Assembly (NCBI GenBank): GCA_013213985.1
Contig: JABSSP010000106.1
Coordinates: forward strand, 1 to 17,894
DNA length: 17,894 nucleotides
Reading direction: 5' to 3'
From: Candidatus Babelota bacterium
GTDB lineage: Bacteria > Babelota > Babeliae > Babelales > Vermiphilaceae
Positions 1 to 6,571 of the stretch are shown piece by piece. The first letter of the stretch is position 1, and the number at the start of each line of letters is the position of its first letter. The position numbers and the translations under genes are program-made. The notes beneath the pieces were generated by a model, which worked only from the letters and a program-made list of their open reading frames with translations, searched no databases and was not told the origin of the DNA.

Positions 1-104
1 CTCCATTTGTTACCATCAGTGATATAGAAGCACAACGTCTAGACGTTGTGCTTCTATATCAGCTAGACGTTGTGCTTCTATATCACTGATGGTAACAAAT
101 GGAG
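1..104. repeat. 41-bp inverted repeat (foldback) at window edge with 24-bp tandem repeat
   Basis: Bases 1-41 are the exact reverse complement of 64-104. A second register of the same fold is the gapless palindrome 20-40/41-61, centred on TCTAGA at 38-43. Both registers exist because a 23-base unit at 39-61 recurs at 63-85 (period 24, eight codons). In the minus-strand gene this unit encodes DIEAQRLA then DIEAQRLD. The sequence appears to read through two repeat units, flip strand at the self-complementary CTAG, and run back over itself. A perfect foldback lying in coding sequence at the edge of the window is best explained by an assembly or amplification chimera, though a genuine inversion cannot be excluded. 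Confidence 0.9.
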
Positions 105-351
105 TTTCTTTTTGTTGAGTTAATTTTTTACCACCATAGTATGCACCGGCACCAGCTGCGGTCGCCGCGGCAACACCAGCTGCAATTCCGGCTGCTGCCT
201 CTGGATGAGCTTTTGCCCAGCCATAGCCCTTTGTTGCAGCGGTTCCTATGCCCTTGCCCATATCACTAAAAATATCTGCATTGGCACTCGCGCCTGATAG
301 GCCTAAAATGGCCACAATTGCGTAAAATACGCCTTTTTTACTGTTTTTCAT
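16..351 (-). CDS. Small secreted protein with Ala/Gly-rich hydrophobic segment and octapeptide repeat (3' end doubtful)
   Basis: The 111-residue reading frame starts at ATG 349-351 behind a purine-rich stretch. Residues 1-25 form a signal peptide (KK near the start, hydrophobic core, cleavage likely after ASANA). Residues about 48-74 are an Ala/Gly-rich hydrophobic segment preceded by AHPEAAA and followed by GGKK. Residues from about 90 begin an eight-residue tandem repeat, DIEAQRLA. The last six residues (VVLLYH) and the TGA stop come from the foldback, so the natural C-terminus is probably different and may carry more repeats. The N-terminus matches the neighbour at 1194-1676 (MKN-x-KK-x-V-x-Y then VA-x-L-x-LSG). 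I recognise no known family; an exported, membrane-inserting or host-directed protein is inference. Confidence 0.6.
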   Translation of the reverse strand: MKNSKKGVFYAIVAILGLSGASANADIFSDMGKGIGTAATKGYGWAKAHPEAAAGIAAGVAAATAAGAGAYYGGKKLTQQKETPFVTISDIEAQRLADIEAQRLDVVLLYH

Positions 352-375
352 TGTTCTTCTCTTTAAAAATAGTTA

Positions 376-404
376 ATTATATTAAGCATCTTCTGGAAAC
401 ATTT
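376..404 (-). promoter_or_regulatory. Possible promoter for the 16-351 gene
   Basis: On the minus strand TATAAT lies at 376-381 and is followed by TAA, as in the three stronger promoters upstream. The element 17 bases further up, AAATGT at 399-404, is a poor -35. It lies inside the remnant of the upstream gene's C-terminal coding sequence. Confidence 0.3.
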
Positions 405-453
405 CAATATGTTCTTCCTACGTTGGTGGTGGCAGTTCTTCTTCTTGTTTACG
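382..453 (-). other. In-frame remnant of the C-terminal tail of the 454-960 gene
   Basis: Reading on past the TAA at 454-456 in the same frame gives RKQEEELPPPT, then TAG at 418-420, then EEHIEMFPEDA, then TAA at 382-384. The amino-acid content (acidic, Gln/Glu- and Pro-rich) continues the style of the upstream protein, which ends ELREVQE. Both interior stops are one C-to-T change away from glutamine codons (CAA and CAG). The simplest reading is that the protein once ended at 382 and lost about 24 residues. Confidence 0.6.
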
Positions 454-960
454 TTATTCTTGAACTTCTCGTAATTCTGAAATAATTCCTGGCGATAAAC
501 CAAGACCACTCTCCACGGCGCCCCCCACACCACGTTCTTGATATGCTTTTTTTGCAACCATTAAGGCGGCAATCGCCATCATAGTTGTTTGTAGCGCTTC
601 TATAGGGTTTTCTATTATCCACGATATGAGTTCACTTTTTTTCTTAGTAAGCTGTTCTTTTATTGAAAGCGGTTCTTCATCAGTAGTTAGGTCTTTATCG
701 GTAATTTCTGCTGGCTGATCTTCTTGTCTCGCAATAATATCTATCAACGGTGGTACCGTTACAACATCTTCTTGTCCAAAATCCTCCTGGACAACATCGG
801 TTGTTGGAGCAGTAATTGCTTGCGCTAGAAAGTCCGCATTTGATACCATTCCAGGTTCAACTTCTGTAACCGTAGAAATTCTTTCCAGTACTTCACTTGA
901 ACTCACAGACCCTGAAAAGGCCAATAAGCCCACCAGAACGTATAAATTAAACTTTTCCAT
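454..960 (-). CDS. Secreted acidic protein with C-terminal hydrophobic segment
   Basis: This 168-residue protein starts at ATG 958-960 behind a good ribosome binding site (AAGGAG). Residues 1-22 are a signal peptide (hydrophobic core LYVLVGLLAFSGS). Residues about 23-105 are acidic, Glu/Asp/Thr-rich and probably disordered. ENPIEA near residue 117 introduces a hydrophobic helix (TTMMAIAALMVA) ending in KKAYQERG. The same order, NP-x-(K/E)A, hydrophobic Ala-rich helix, Lys/Tyr, is seen in the products of 16-351 and 1194-1676, so these look like members of one family. The C-terminus seems truncated by a nonsense change (see 382-453). No known domain is recognised and the function is unknown. 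Confidence 0.75.
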   Translation of the reverse strand: MEKFNLYVLVGLLAFSGSVSSSEVLERISTVTEVEPGMVSNADFLAQAITAPTTDVVQEDFGQEDVVTVPPLIDIIARQEDQPAEITDKDLTTDEEPLSIKEQLTKKKSELISWIIENPIEALQTTMMAIAALMVAKKAYQERGVGGAVESGLGLSPGIISELREVQE

Positions 961-1005
961 CTCTATCTCCTTTATAATGATTACACGTATATATTTCTAT
1001 TATTA

Positions 1006-1034
1006 ATTATAATGCAATTAGTAAAGTAAAATAA
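1006..1034 (-). promoter_or_regulatory. Promoter of the 454-960 gene (shared family type)
   Basis: On the minus strand TTATTT (1029-1034), a 17-base spacer and TATAAT (1006-1011) are followed by TAATAATAGAAATATATA. The block from TTTATTT to AATATATA is nearly identical to the one upstream of the 1194-1676 gene. Confidence 0.7.
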
Positions 1035-1115
1035 AGAGTTTGGGGTATTTATTTTTTATTTCTTCCTGTGATGAAGGTGGATCAATAAAACGTTACAGGG
1101 TAGATTTTGAAAGGA

Positions 1116-1151
1116 AAAATGCGCCAGAGAGGTAATTTTTCTCTCTGGCGC
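1116..1151 (-). terminator. Rho-independent terminator of the 1194-1676 gene
   Basis: A perfect 11-bp stem pairs 1121-1131 with 1141-1151 (GCGCCAGAGAG and its complement) around a 9-base loop. Read on the minus strand it is followed by ATTTTTCC, and it lies about 40 bases after the gene's TAA. Confidence 0.8.
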
Positions 1152-1181
1152 GTTAGACTTTGTTATGTTAGACTTTGTTAT
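1152..1181. repeat. Two tandem copies of a 15-bp unit
   Basis: GTTAGACTTTGTTAT occurs at 1152-1166 and again, exactly, at 1167-1181. The repeat is noncoding and lies between the stop codon of the 1194-1676 gene and its terminator. Confidence 0.9.
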
Positions 1182-1193
1182 CTGGTCTTTTGT

Positions 1194-1676
1194 TTAGAAA
1201 CCATACCTAGTAGCTAAACCTCTTCCCTTTCCTTTCAAGGCGCCAACCCTTCTTGTCCCAACAACTCTTTCAGCTATGGTTGGTTTTATAAATCCTCGAT
1301 CTTGTCCAAATTCTCGAAACTGCCCTCTAGCTTGACCGTACAGTTCTTGACCTCTGGCCCTTGCCTCTCGAGAAACGTCCTGTGCTTTAGTAGCAAATTT
1401 CCCAGCTTTAATTTCTGCTGCTGAGAATTCTTTACCTATATCTCGTCTTAAGGTCGGCATTAAGGGTTGTCCTGGTTTTAAGTCTTTTTTGTATTTGTAT
1501 GCCTTATGCGCACCGTAACCAGCTGTTCCAAGAACTGCTGCAGTACCAAGACCAATACCTATAGCTTTCGCTGGGTTTTTTTTGATATTTTGCCACATAT
1601 TTGACTTTACCGTTACGCCTGAAAGCGCTAAAACCGCTACAGTTACGTACATCACGTTTTTTTTGAAGTTCTTCAT
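1194..1676 (-). CDS. Small basic secreted protein with Gly/Ala-rich hydrophobic segment
   Basis: This 160-residue protein begins at ATG 1674-1676 with GAAGGAGAAGTC as ribosome binding site. Residues 1-25 are a signal peptide nearly matching that of the 16-351 product. KKNPAKA at about 31-37 opens a glycine-zipper-like hydrophobic segment (IGIGLGTAAVLGTAGYG) closed by HKAYKYKK. The remainder is strongly basic and Arg/Gly-rich with short reiterated ARGQ units at about 106-125, suggesting nucleic-acid or acidic-surface binding, or simple low complexity. It has its own promoter (1726-1754) and terminator (1116-1151), so it is a single-gene transcript. I do not recognise a family. Confidence 0.75.
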   Translation of the reverse strand: MKNFKKNVMYVTVAVLALSGVTVKSNMWQNIKKNPAKAIGIGLGTAAVLGTAGYGAHKAYKYKKDLKPGQPLMPTLRRDIGKEFSAAEIKAGKFATKAQDVSREARARGQELYGQARGQFREFGQDRGFIKPTIAERVVGTRRVGALKGKGRGLATRYGF

Positions 1677-1725
1677 GACTTCTCCTTCTTTGAAAAATAA
1701 ATAGATATATATATTCCTATTATTA

Positions 1726-1754
1726 ATTATAAACTAAATTGAATGTATAAATAA
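1726..1754 (-). promoter_or_regulatory. Promoter of the 1194-1676 gene (shared family type)
   Basis: On the minus strand TTATTT (1749-1754), a 17-base spacer and TATAAT (1726-1731) are followed by TAATAATAGGAATATATA. It aligns position for position with the promoter at 1006-1034. Confidence 0.7.
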
Positions 1755-1796
1755 AGGGTTTTGCGATATTTCGTATTTTTACTCTGTGAATAGTTT

Positions 1797-1840
1797 AAAA
1801 AGATCACGATCTACTTCTGGGAAAATCGTGATCTTTTTTT
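1797..1840 (-). terminator. Rho-independent terminator, bidirectional in form
   Basis: A 10-bp perfect stem (AGATCACGAT at 1801-1810 with 1825-1834) is flanked by A-runs on the left and T-runs on the right, so it carries a U-tract on either strand. On the minus strand it closes the transcript that contains the small frame at 1856-1915 and the broken gene at 1974-2600. Confidence 0.8.
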
Positions 1841-1855
1841 AGATTTAGCTTAAGG

Positions 1856-1915
1856 CTATTGGCCACTTATCTGGCTTCCAACGAATCCATCACGTTTTTT
1901 GTTAGGTTCATTCAT
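1856..1915 (-). CDS. Possible 19-residue peptide
   Basis: ATG at 1913-1915 sits six bases behind a strong ribosome binding site (AAAAAAGGAGAATAAA). It opens a 19-codon frame, MNEPNKKRDGFVGSQISGQ, ending in TAG just before the terminator at 1797-1840. The site spacing is as good as in any gene of the window. The peptide is hydrophilic with no signal sequence. It may be a real small gene, a leader peptide, or the 5' remnant of a deleted gene. A small hairpin (TTGGGC at 1951-1956 with GCCCAA at 1962-1967) lies upstream. Confidence 0.4.
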   Translation of the reverse strand: MNEPNKKRDGFVGSQISGQ

Positions 1916-1973
1916 TTTATTCTCCTTTTTTAAAGAACACCTCATATAATTTGGGCACGACGCCCAAAAATTA

Positions 1974-2600
1974 TTAATTATTGACCCCTCTTAACGGAAG
2001 GGCCTCATACCCGCGAATAACACGCGGTTGTAAAAGTCCAGGACGTTGCTGTACTAATTGCCCCGCAACCCTACGTATCCTTGGCTGCCTCTTGTGCAAT
2101 TTTTCCTACATCATCTGAGACCTCTTGGTCTGTTACCTCTTGTTGTTGAGCAGCTTCTTTTTCCCCTGCTTTTCGTGCTTCTTTTTCCGCTACTTTTTGC
2201 GCAGCTTGTTCTTTAGCCTCTCGTATCTACTAATAAAATCATCAAGCTTTTCTAACCCTGCTTGATGATTTTCAACCTTTGTTTCACGCTTTAATTGAGA
2301 CATAGAACGATTCAACTGTTGATGCTCTTTAGTTAATTTTTCAAGAACGTTACGCTGTTCAGACGATAAATATTCAACCCCGGGCAATGCCTGACTTATT
2401 TCACGTATTTTCCGTGTTTTTTGAGTAACTTTCTCTGTAAAACTATATTTCCTCGCACGACGCCGAGCTTCCCTGCGCTTGTCCATTTTACGGGCCTGTA
2501 TTTTTGCGCTCACGTCCTTGGCTGCGCAATAAAACCCAACAGAGACAGCAACCACAAAAAGTAGCGATACATAGGTCATAATTTTTTTTAAAAGGTTCAT
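1974..2600 (-). pseudogene. Exported coiled-coil-type protein gene broken by two compensating frameshifts
   Basis: The gene starts at ATG 2598-2600 after AAGGGA. Residues 1-28 are a signal peptide or membrane anchor, followed by a highly charged Lys/Arg/Glu/Gln-rich region likely to form coiled coil (about residues 32-130). The first frame runs into TAG at 2190-2192. From about 2226 a second frame takes over with the same composition (REAKEQAAQKVAEKEARK, then EVTDQEVSDDVG) and ends at TAG 2071-2073. The original frame resumes from about 2110 or later with RIRRVAGQLVQQRPGLLQ and ends at TAA 1974-1976. The first shift lies at a GAGAGG repeat near 2218-2224, a typical slippage site. Without the two shifts the product would be about 208 residues. 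Real decay and sequencing error are both possible. Confidence 0.65.
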
Positions 2601-2630
2601 ACATTTGTTCCCTTTTTAATCAACACTGTT

Positions 2631-2651
2631 CAAACCTGTACATCAGGTTTG
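2631..2651. other. Hairpin in the 5' leader of the 1974-2600 gene
   Basis: CAAACCTG at 2631-2638 pairs perfectly with 2644-2651 around TACAT. It lies between promoter 2683-2711 and the ribosome binding site, with no U-run, so it is a leader stem-loop rather than a terminator. Confidence 0.5.
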
Positions 2652-2682
2652 GATACAATTATTGCATTTTATTTCTATTATA

Positions 2683-2711
2683 ATTATAACTTAAATTTAT
2701 AGGTAGAATAA
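2683..2711 (-). promoter_or_regulatory. Promoter of the 1974-2600 gene (shared family type, diverged)
   Basis: On the minus strand TTATTC (2706-2711), a 17-base spacer and TATAAT (2683-2688) are followed by TATAATAGAAATA. This is the same arrangement as at 1006-1034 and 1726-1754, with some substitutions. Confidence 0.6.
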
Positions 2712-2756
2712 ATAATTTTGATGATATTTTATGTTTTTCAGGGAGAATTTTTCAGA

Positions 2757-3830
2757 TTAACTTGCCATTAAATCAATCCAGATATCCTCAATGACCTTTT
2801 CTGGGACAATTGGACGAAAGAAAATATACCTTTCGCCTTCAGGCAATGCACAGTGAAGATTACCGGTCAATTTAACGTCAATGACCGGAGAATAGGAACC
2901 ATATTCGTGCAGATGATGCTTAACAACAGGTTTACGGTAAAAATAATTGAAAAATTCGTAAATTAAATCATCTTTTTCAGTTTCTGATGATACGGCAAAA
3001 CTATCAATTACTGCAAAGGTTCCTCCTTTAGGAACAACAAACACAATGTTGTCGGTATTATCTTCTTCTTTAACTCGCCACACGTCCGCTGCAAGTGCAA
3101 CTGCAACCGGACACGCACCAGACATAAGAAGTTCTTTTACCCGTGCTTCAGTGTAGACCTGCACCCATTCTTTTTGTTTAATCAGCAGTTCTTTTATCTT
3201 TTTTATTTTTTTTGGATCCTTGAGTGCATTAATTGATCCAAAAAGATAGTGCGCTGCAAACATAATTGCCTCACGCGGAGCATTGGTCATGCTGATACGG
3301 CCAGGAGACATATCCTTTTTAAAAACAAGTCCCCACGTTGGAGGTGGCGTTTTACCACCAAAATAGTTTTTATTAATTCCTAAACCATAGACTGTCCAAA
3401 AGTAAGGAAGCGTATAATCATTATTTGGGTCATGATATTGACTTGTTACTGCCGGCTCAAGACGATCAAAAAAATTTAATTTTGATTTATCTATTTTTTT
3501 GATTAAACCATCTTTAATCAATGCGGAAACAATATAATCACTTGGTATTAAAATGTCGTAACCTGCACCACGCGTGCTTTTAAGTTTTCCATACAATTCT
3601 TCATTGGTTTCATAATACGTTAAGTAAACTTTAATACCGGTTTCTTTTTCAAACTCTTTTAAATATTTGGCATCGAGTAGAAGCGGCAAGGTGAAAACGG
3701 TAATACTGCGTTCTTTGCGAAATATATTTGCAACTTTTGGTGAAAAAAGAAATGCAAAAATAACACCTAACCAAAAAAGTACAATCAGTGTCCGCGCGCC
3801 ATAAAATAAAAAAAGATTCTTACTCGTCAT
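2757..3830 (-). CDS. potD: Spermidine/putrescine ABC transporter, substrate-binding protein
   Basis: This is a periplasmic polyamine-binding protein of about 357 residues (family about 340-360) that delivers spermidine or putrescine to PotBC. I place the start at ATG 3828-3830, which overlaps the TGA of potC as ATGA; an upstream in-frame ATG at 3858 would add ten residues inside potC. Residues about 9-30 are a hydrophobic segment with no clear cleavage site, so the protein may be membrane-tethered. The binding-protein fold is recognisable from SITVFTLP, the ETGIKV strand, GYDILIPSDYIV, the TLPYFWTVYGLGIN segment, and the C-terminal IDSFAVSSETEKDDLIYEFFNYFYRKP block. It is the last gene of the potABCD operon. 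No convincing terminator follows. Confidence 0.9.
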   Translation of the reverse strand: MTSKNLFLFYGARTLIVLFWLGVIFAFLFSPKVANIFRKERSITVFTLPLLLDAKYLKEFEKETGIKVYLTYYETNEELYGKLKSTRGAGYDILIPSDYIVSALIKDGLIKKIDKSKLNFFDRLEPAVTSQYHDPNNDYTLPYFWTVYGLGINKNYFGGKTPPPTWGLVFKKDMSPGRISMTNAPREAIMFAAHYLFGSINALKDPKKIKKIKELLIKQKEWVQVYTEARVKELLMSGACPVAVALAADVWRVKEEDNTDNIVFVVPKGGTFAVIDSFAVSSETEKDDLIYEFFNYFYRKPVVKHHLHEYGSYSPVIDVKLTGNLHCALPEGERYIFFRPIVPEKVIEDIWIDLMAS

Positions 3831-4603
3831 ACCATGTCCGCCTTGCTTATTTGGAGCCAAGAAAACATCATAACTACAAGACTACTGATAACTAATAAAA
3901 ATACTGACAAGGCATTAACTACGGGTGTTGCACCAGAACGAATCATAGAAAAAATATACATTGGTAAGGTTTGTGTTGCGGCACCAGATGTGAAAAACGC
4001 AATAACAAAATCATCAAGTGACACAATAAAAACAAGCAGGCCGCTTGCAATTAACGCCGGATATAATAAAGGAACAATCACGCGCCACAGTGTTTGAAAT
4101 TGTGATGCGCCTAAATCCATTGATGCTTCAGTATAACGCGTATCAAGTTCTTCAAATCGTGATTGAATAATAGGAATGGTGTAACCAAGGCCAACTAATG
4201 TGTGACCTGCAATAATAGTAGTTAAACCAAGCGGCACCATTAAAAAATAAAACAACGTTAACAAACCAACGGCCAGCACAACTTCTGGTGCAGCGAGTCC
4301 ACCATAAAAAAGCGGTAATAAGTTGTTAAACTTATTTTTTGGTCTGAAAAAAACAAATAACACTGCTAACAAAATACTGAGCACCATTGATACGCATGCA
4401 ACAATAAGTGAATTGTATAATGCATGTAATAAATCGGTTGACTGAAATAATTCACGATACCAATGTAATGAAAAACCACCCCAAGTGTATGGATACGCAG
4501 AACGATTAAATGAAAAAAGAATTAACACCACAATCGGTACATATAAAAATACATAGATACAAAGCGTAAAAAGTGGCAATGCATACCGACTTATACCCCT
4601 CAT
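3827..4603 (-). CDS. potC: Spermidine/putrescine ABC transporter, permease PotC
   Basis: This is one of two inner-membrane permease subunits of the polyamine importer, 258 residues, close to the family norm. About six hydrophobic helices are visible, the first at residues 10-30. The cytoplasmic coupling loop with the EAA motif is clear near residues 159-179 (EASMDLGASQFQTLWRVIVP); it docks on the PotA ATPase. The start ATG (4601-4603) overlaps the TGA of potB as ATGA, and its own TGA overlaps potD the same way, implying translational coupling and fixed stoichiometry. Confidence 0.93.
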   Translation of the reverse strand: MRGISRYALPLFTLCIYVFLYVPIVVLILFSFNRSAYPYTWGGFSLHWYRELFQSTDLLHALYNSLIVACVSMVLSILLAVLFVFFRPKNKFNNLLPLFYGGLAAPEVVLAVGLLTLFYFLMVPLGLTTIIAGHTLVGLGYTIPIIQSRFEELDTRYTEASMDLGASQFQTLWRVIVPLLYPALIASGLLVFIVSLDDFVIAFFTSGAATQTLPMYIFSMIRSGATPVVNALSVFLLVISSLVVMMFSWLQISKADMV

Positions 4604-5472
4604 CGTACACCCCCCGTTGAATTAACTTTTTTAAACATACGATACAACATATATGCGACCGCTATGAGGAACAACACACTGAAGCACGTAAATGCTGCGC
4701 CTGCAAATGGATTTCTTGAAACCAAAAAGTAGTGTGAAATTAATGTGCCAACATAAAATGTTTTACCGCCTCCAAGCAATTCTGGAATAACAAACTCGCC
4801 AAACGATTGCACAAAAACTAAAAAAACGCCCGTCTGAATACCAGACATAGAAAGAGGAAAAATCACTCGCCAAAAACTCTCCCACCACCTCGCACCAAGA
4901 TCATCTGATGCCTCAATTAAACGTTTGTCTAGTTTTTCTAAAATGGAATAGATCGGTAAAACCATAAATGGTAAATAACAATAAATCATCACTAAATAGA
5001 CCGAAAATGGCGTGTTTAATAATGTGAGTGGTTCGGAAATGACACCGAGTGACATGAGCGAATTATTAAAAAGTCCATATTTGTCGAGCACAAAAAACCA
5101 TGCATAGGCAAGCACAAGTAAATTTGTCCAAAAAGGTAAAATTAATAAAAATAATAAGGTATTTTTCCAACGGCCTACTCTAAAAACTAAATAGTATGCA
5201 AGTGGATATCCAATCAACAAACAAATGAGTGTATTGATTGATCCGAGTAGTAACGAACGAAAAATAATTTTGAGATATTGGGGCTTAAAAAATGACGCGT
5301 AATGAGAAAGAGAATAAGAAAGCGTGACGTTGTCTTGTACTTTTAAAAAACTTAAAATAAAAATAACGACAAGCGGAATACACAAAAAAAGTATCTGCCA
5401 GACAAGAGCAGGTACCATCAGAAAAAAAGAACGTTGTCCCCGAAACAACCGGGATAAACTATTTTTTATCAT
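4600..5472 (-). CDS. potB: Spermidine/putrescine ABC transporter, permease PotB
   Basis: This is the second permease subunit, 290 residues, with about six membrane helices (first at residues 18-43). The EAA loop EASDDLGARWWESFWRVIFP lies near residues 188-207, and the C-terminal half keeps the PotB-type SFGEFVIPELLGGGKTF segment. ATG 5470-5472 lies 10 bases after the potA stop. The intervening sequence has no good ribosome binding site, so translation probably depends on ribosomes finishing potA. Confidence 0.93.
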   Translation of the reverse strand: MIKNSLSRLFRGQRSFFLMVPALVWQILFLCIPLVVIFILSFLKVQDNVTLSYSLSHYASFFKPQYLKIIFRSLLLGSINTLICLLIGYPLAYYLVFRVGRWKNTLLFLLILPFWTNLLVLAYAWFFVLDKYGLFNNSLMSLGVISEPLTLLNTPFSVYLVMIYCYLPFMVLPIYSILEKLDKRLIEASDDLGARWWESFWRVIFPLSMSGIQTGVFLVFVQSFGEFVIPELLGGGKTFYVGTLISHYFLVSRNPFAGAAFTCFSVLFLIAVAYMLYRMFKKVNSTGGVR

Positions 5473-5482
5473 TCTATTTTTA

Positions 5483-6571
5483 TCATTTTTTCAGCAACAC
5501 CACATTATTTTTTTGCCAATGTAAATACACCGTATCATCATAGTCTATCGTTTCTTTAGGAAAGTGTTCATCATTTTGTTCGAACACATGCACCAATGAA
5601 CCATTTTTTACGCGCACACTATATTGTGTTGATCGGCCGTAGTACACAATCGCTTCAACCGTTCCTTTTAACACATTAGAAAAACCATCCAATTTCTTTT
5701 TGCTGATTTCTATTTTTTCGGGACGCAAACTCATTAAAACATGCGCACCTTTAACCGCCCATTTTTTATCTGGAGTAACAATTTCTAATGATCCCAACTT
5801 TTCAGTTTTAAGCACGTATGTATCACCACTTTTTTCTATCGTGCCTTTCATGATATTTGTTGTTCCGACAAATTCTGCAACAAATGATGAAACAGGAAAT
5901 TCATAAATTTCTTTTGGTGTTCCCACTTGTTCTATTTCACCGTCGGTGTTCATAATTGCCATGTAGTCTGCAACGGTTAATGCTTCAAATTGATCGTGTG
6001 TTACGTAGACAAAGGTAGTGCCCAATTGATCTTGCAAATCAATAAGTTCAATGACCATACGTTCGCGCAGTTTTAAATCAAGTGCAGCAAGTGGTTCGTC
6101 TAATAAAAGAACTTGCGGTTCGTTGACAATCGCGCGCGCAAGCGCAACGCGTTGTTGTTGCCCACCCGACAATTGTGAAATAGATTTGTTTCTATGTTTT
6201 TCAAGCCCCACAACTTTGAGCATCTTCATTACTTTTTTTTCAATGGCGTCTTTGGGAATTTTTTTTACCGTTAATCCGTATGCAACATTGTCAAAAACAT
6301 TGAGATGAGGAAATAATGCATAATGTTGAAAGACCGTATTAACACGACGTTCGTTAATAGGTTCGTCGGTGATACGTTTGTCCCCAAGATAAATGTCACC
6401 CTTGTCCGGTTTTTCAAAACCAGCAATTAAACGAAGCAGCGTTGTTTTGCCGCTACCACTTGGACCGAGTAACGCAAAAAACTTACCACTCGGTATAGTC
6501 AAATTAAAATTATGAACAATCACTTCATCTTTGTATGATTTTGTAATATTTTCAAGTTTAATGTTTGGCAC
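5483..6571 (-). CDS. potA: Spermidine/putrescine ABC transporter, ATP-binding protein
   Basis: This is the ATPase that powers polyamine import, 362 residues. The nucleotide-binding domain is complete: Walker A GPSGSGKT at 36-43, Q-loop Gln82, signature LSGGQQQR from 134, Walker B LLLDE at 155-159 and switch His192. Residues about 235-362 form the TOBE-type regulatory domain typical of PotA/MalK ATPases. The start is GTG (6569-6571) with AGG nine bases upstream, and it overlaps the 3' end of the preceding membrane-protein gene by 14 bases. The gene order A-B-C-D matches classical potABCD operons. Confidence 0.95.
   Translation of the reverse strand: MPNIKLENITKSYKDEVIVHNFNLTIPSGKFFALLGPSGSGKTTLLRLIAGFEKPDKGDIYLGDKRITDEPINERRVNTVFQHYALFPHLNVFDNVAYGLTVKKIPKDAIEKKVMKMLKVVGLEKHRNKSISQLSGGQQQRVALARAIVNEPQVLLLDEPLAALDLKLRERMVIELIDLQDQLGTTFVYVTHDQFEALTVADYMAIMNTDGEIEQVGTPKEIYEFPVSSFVAEFVGTTNIMKGTIEKSGDTYVLKTEKLGSLEIVTPDKKWAVKGAHVLMSLRPEKIEISKKKLDGFSNVLKGTVEAIVYYGRSTQYSVRVKNGSLVHVFEQNDEHFPKETIDYDDTVYLHWQKNNVVLLKK

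Noticed and set aside
382..456. TAA/TAG read as glutamine throughout the genome
   Set aside because: Many genes here end properly at TAA or TAG (rpsU, rbfA, potD, Omp85, permease), so these are ordinary stops; local mutation fits better.
363..557. 64-codon minus-strand frame overlapping the start of the cluster
   Set aside because: It overlaps the 454-960 gene in another frame, with a composition (Lys/Asn-rich) typical of AT-rich shadow frames.
2690..2756. Terminator after potD
   Set aside because: CTGAAAAA is repeated directly, not inverted, so no stem forms.
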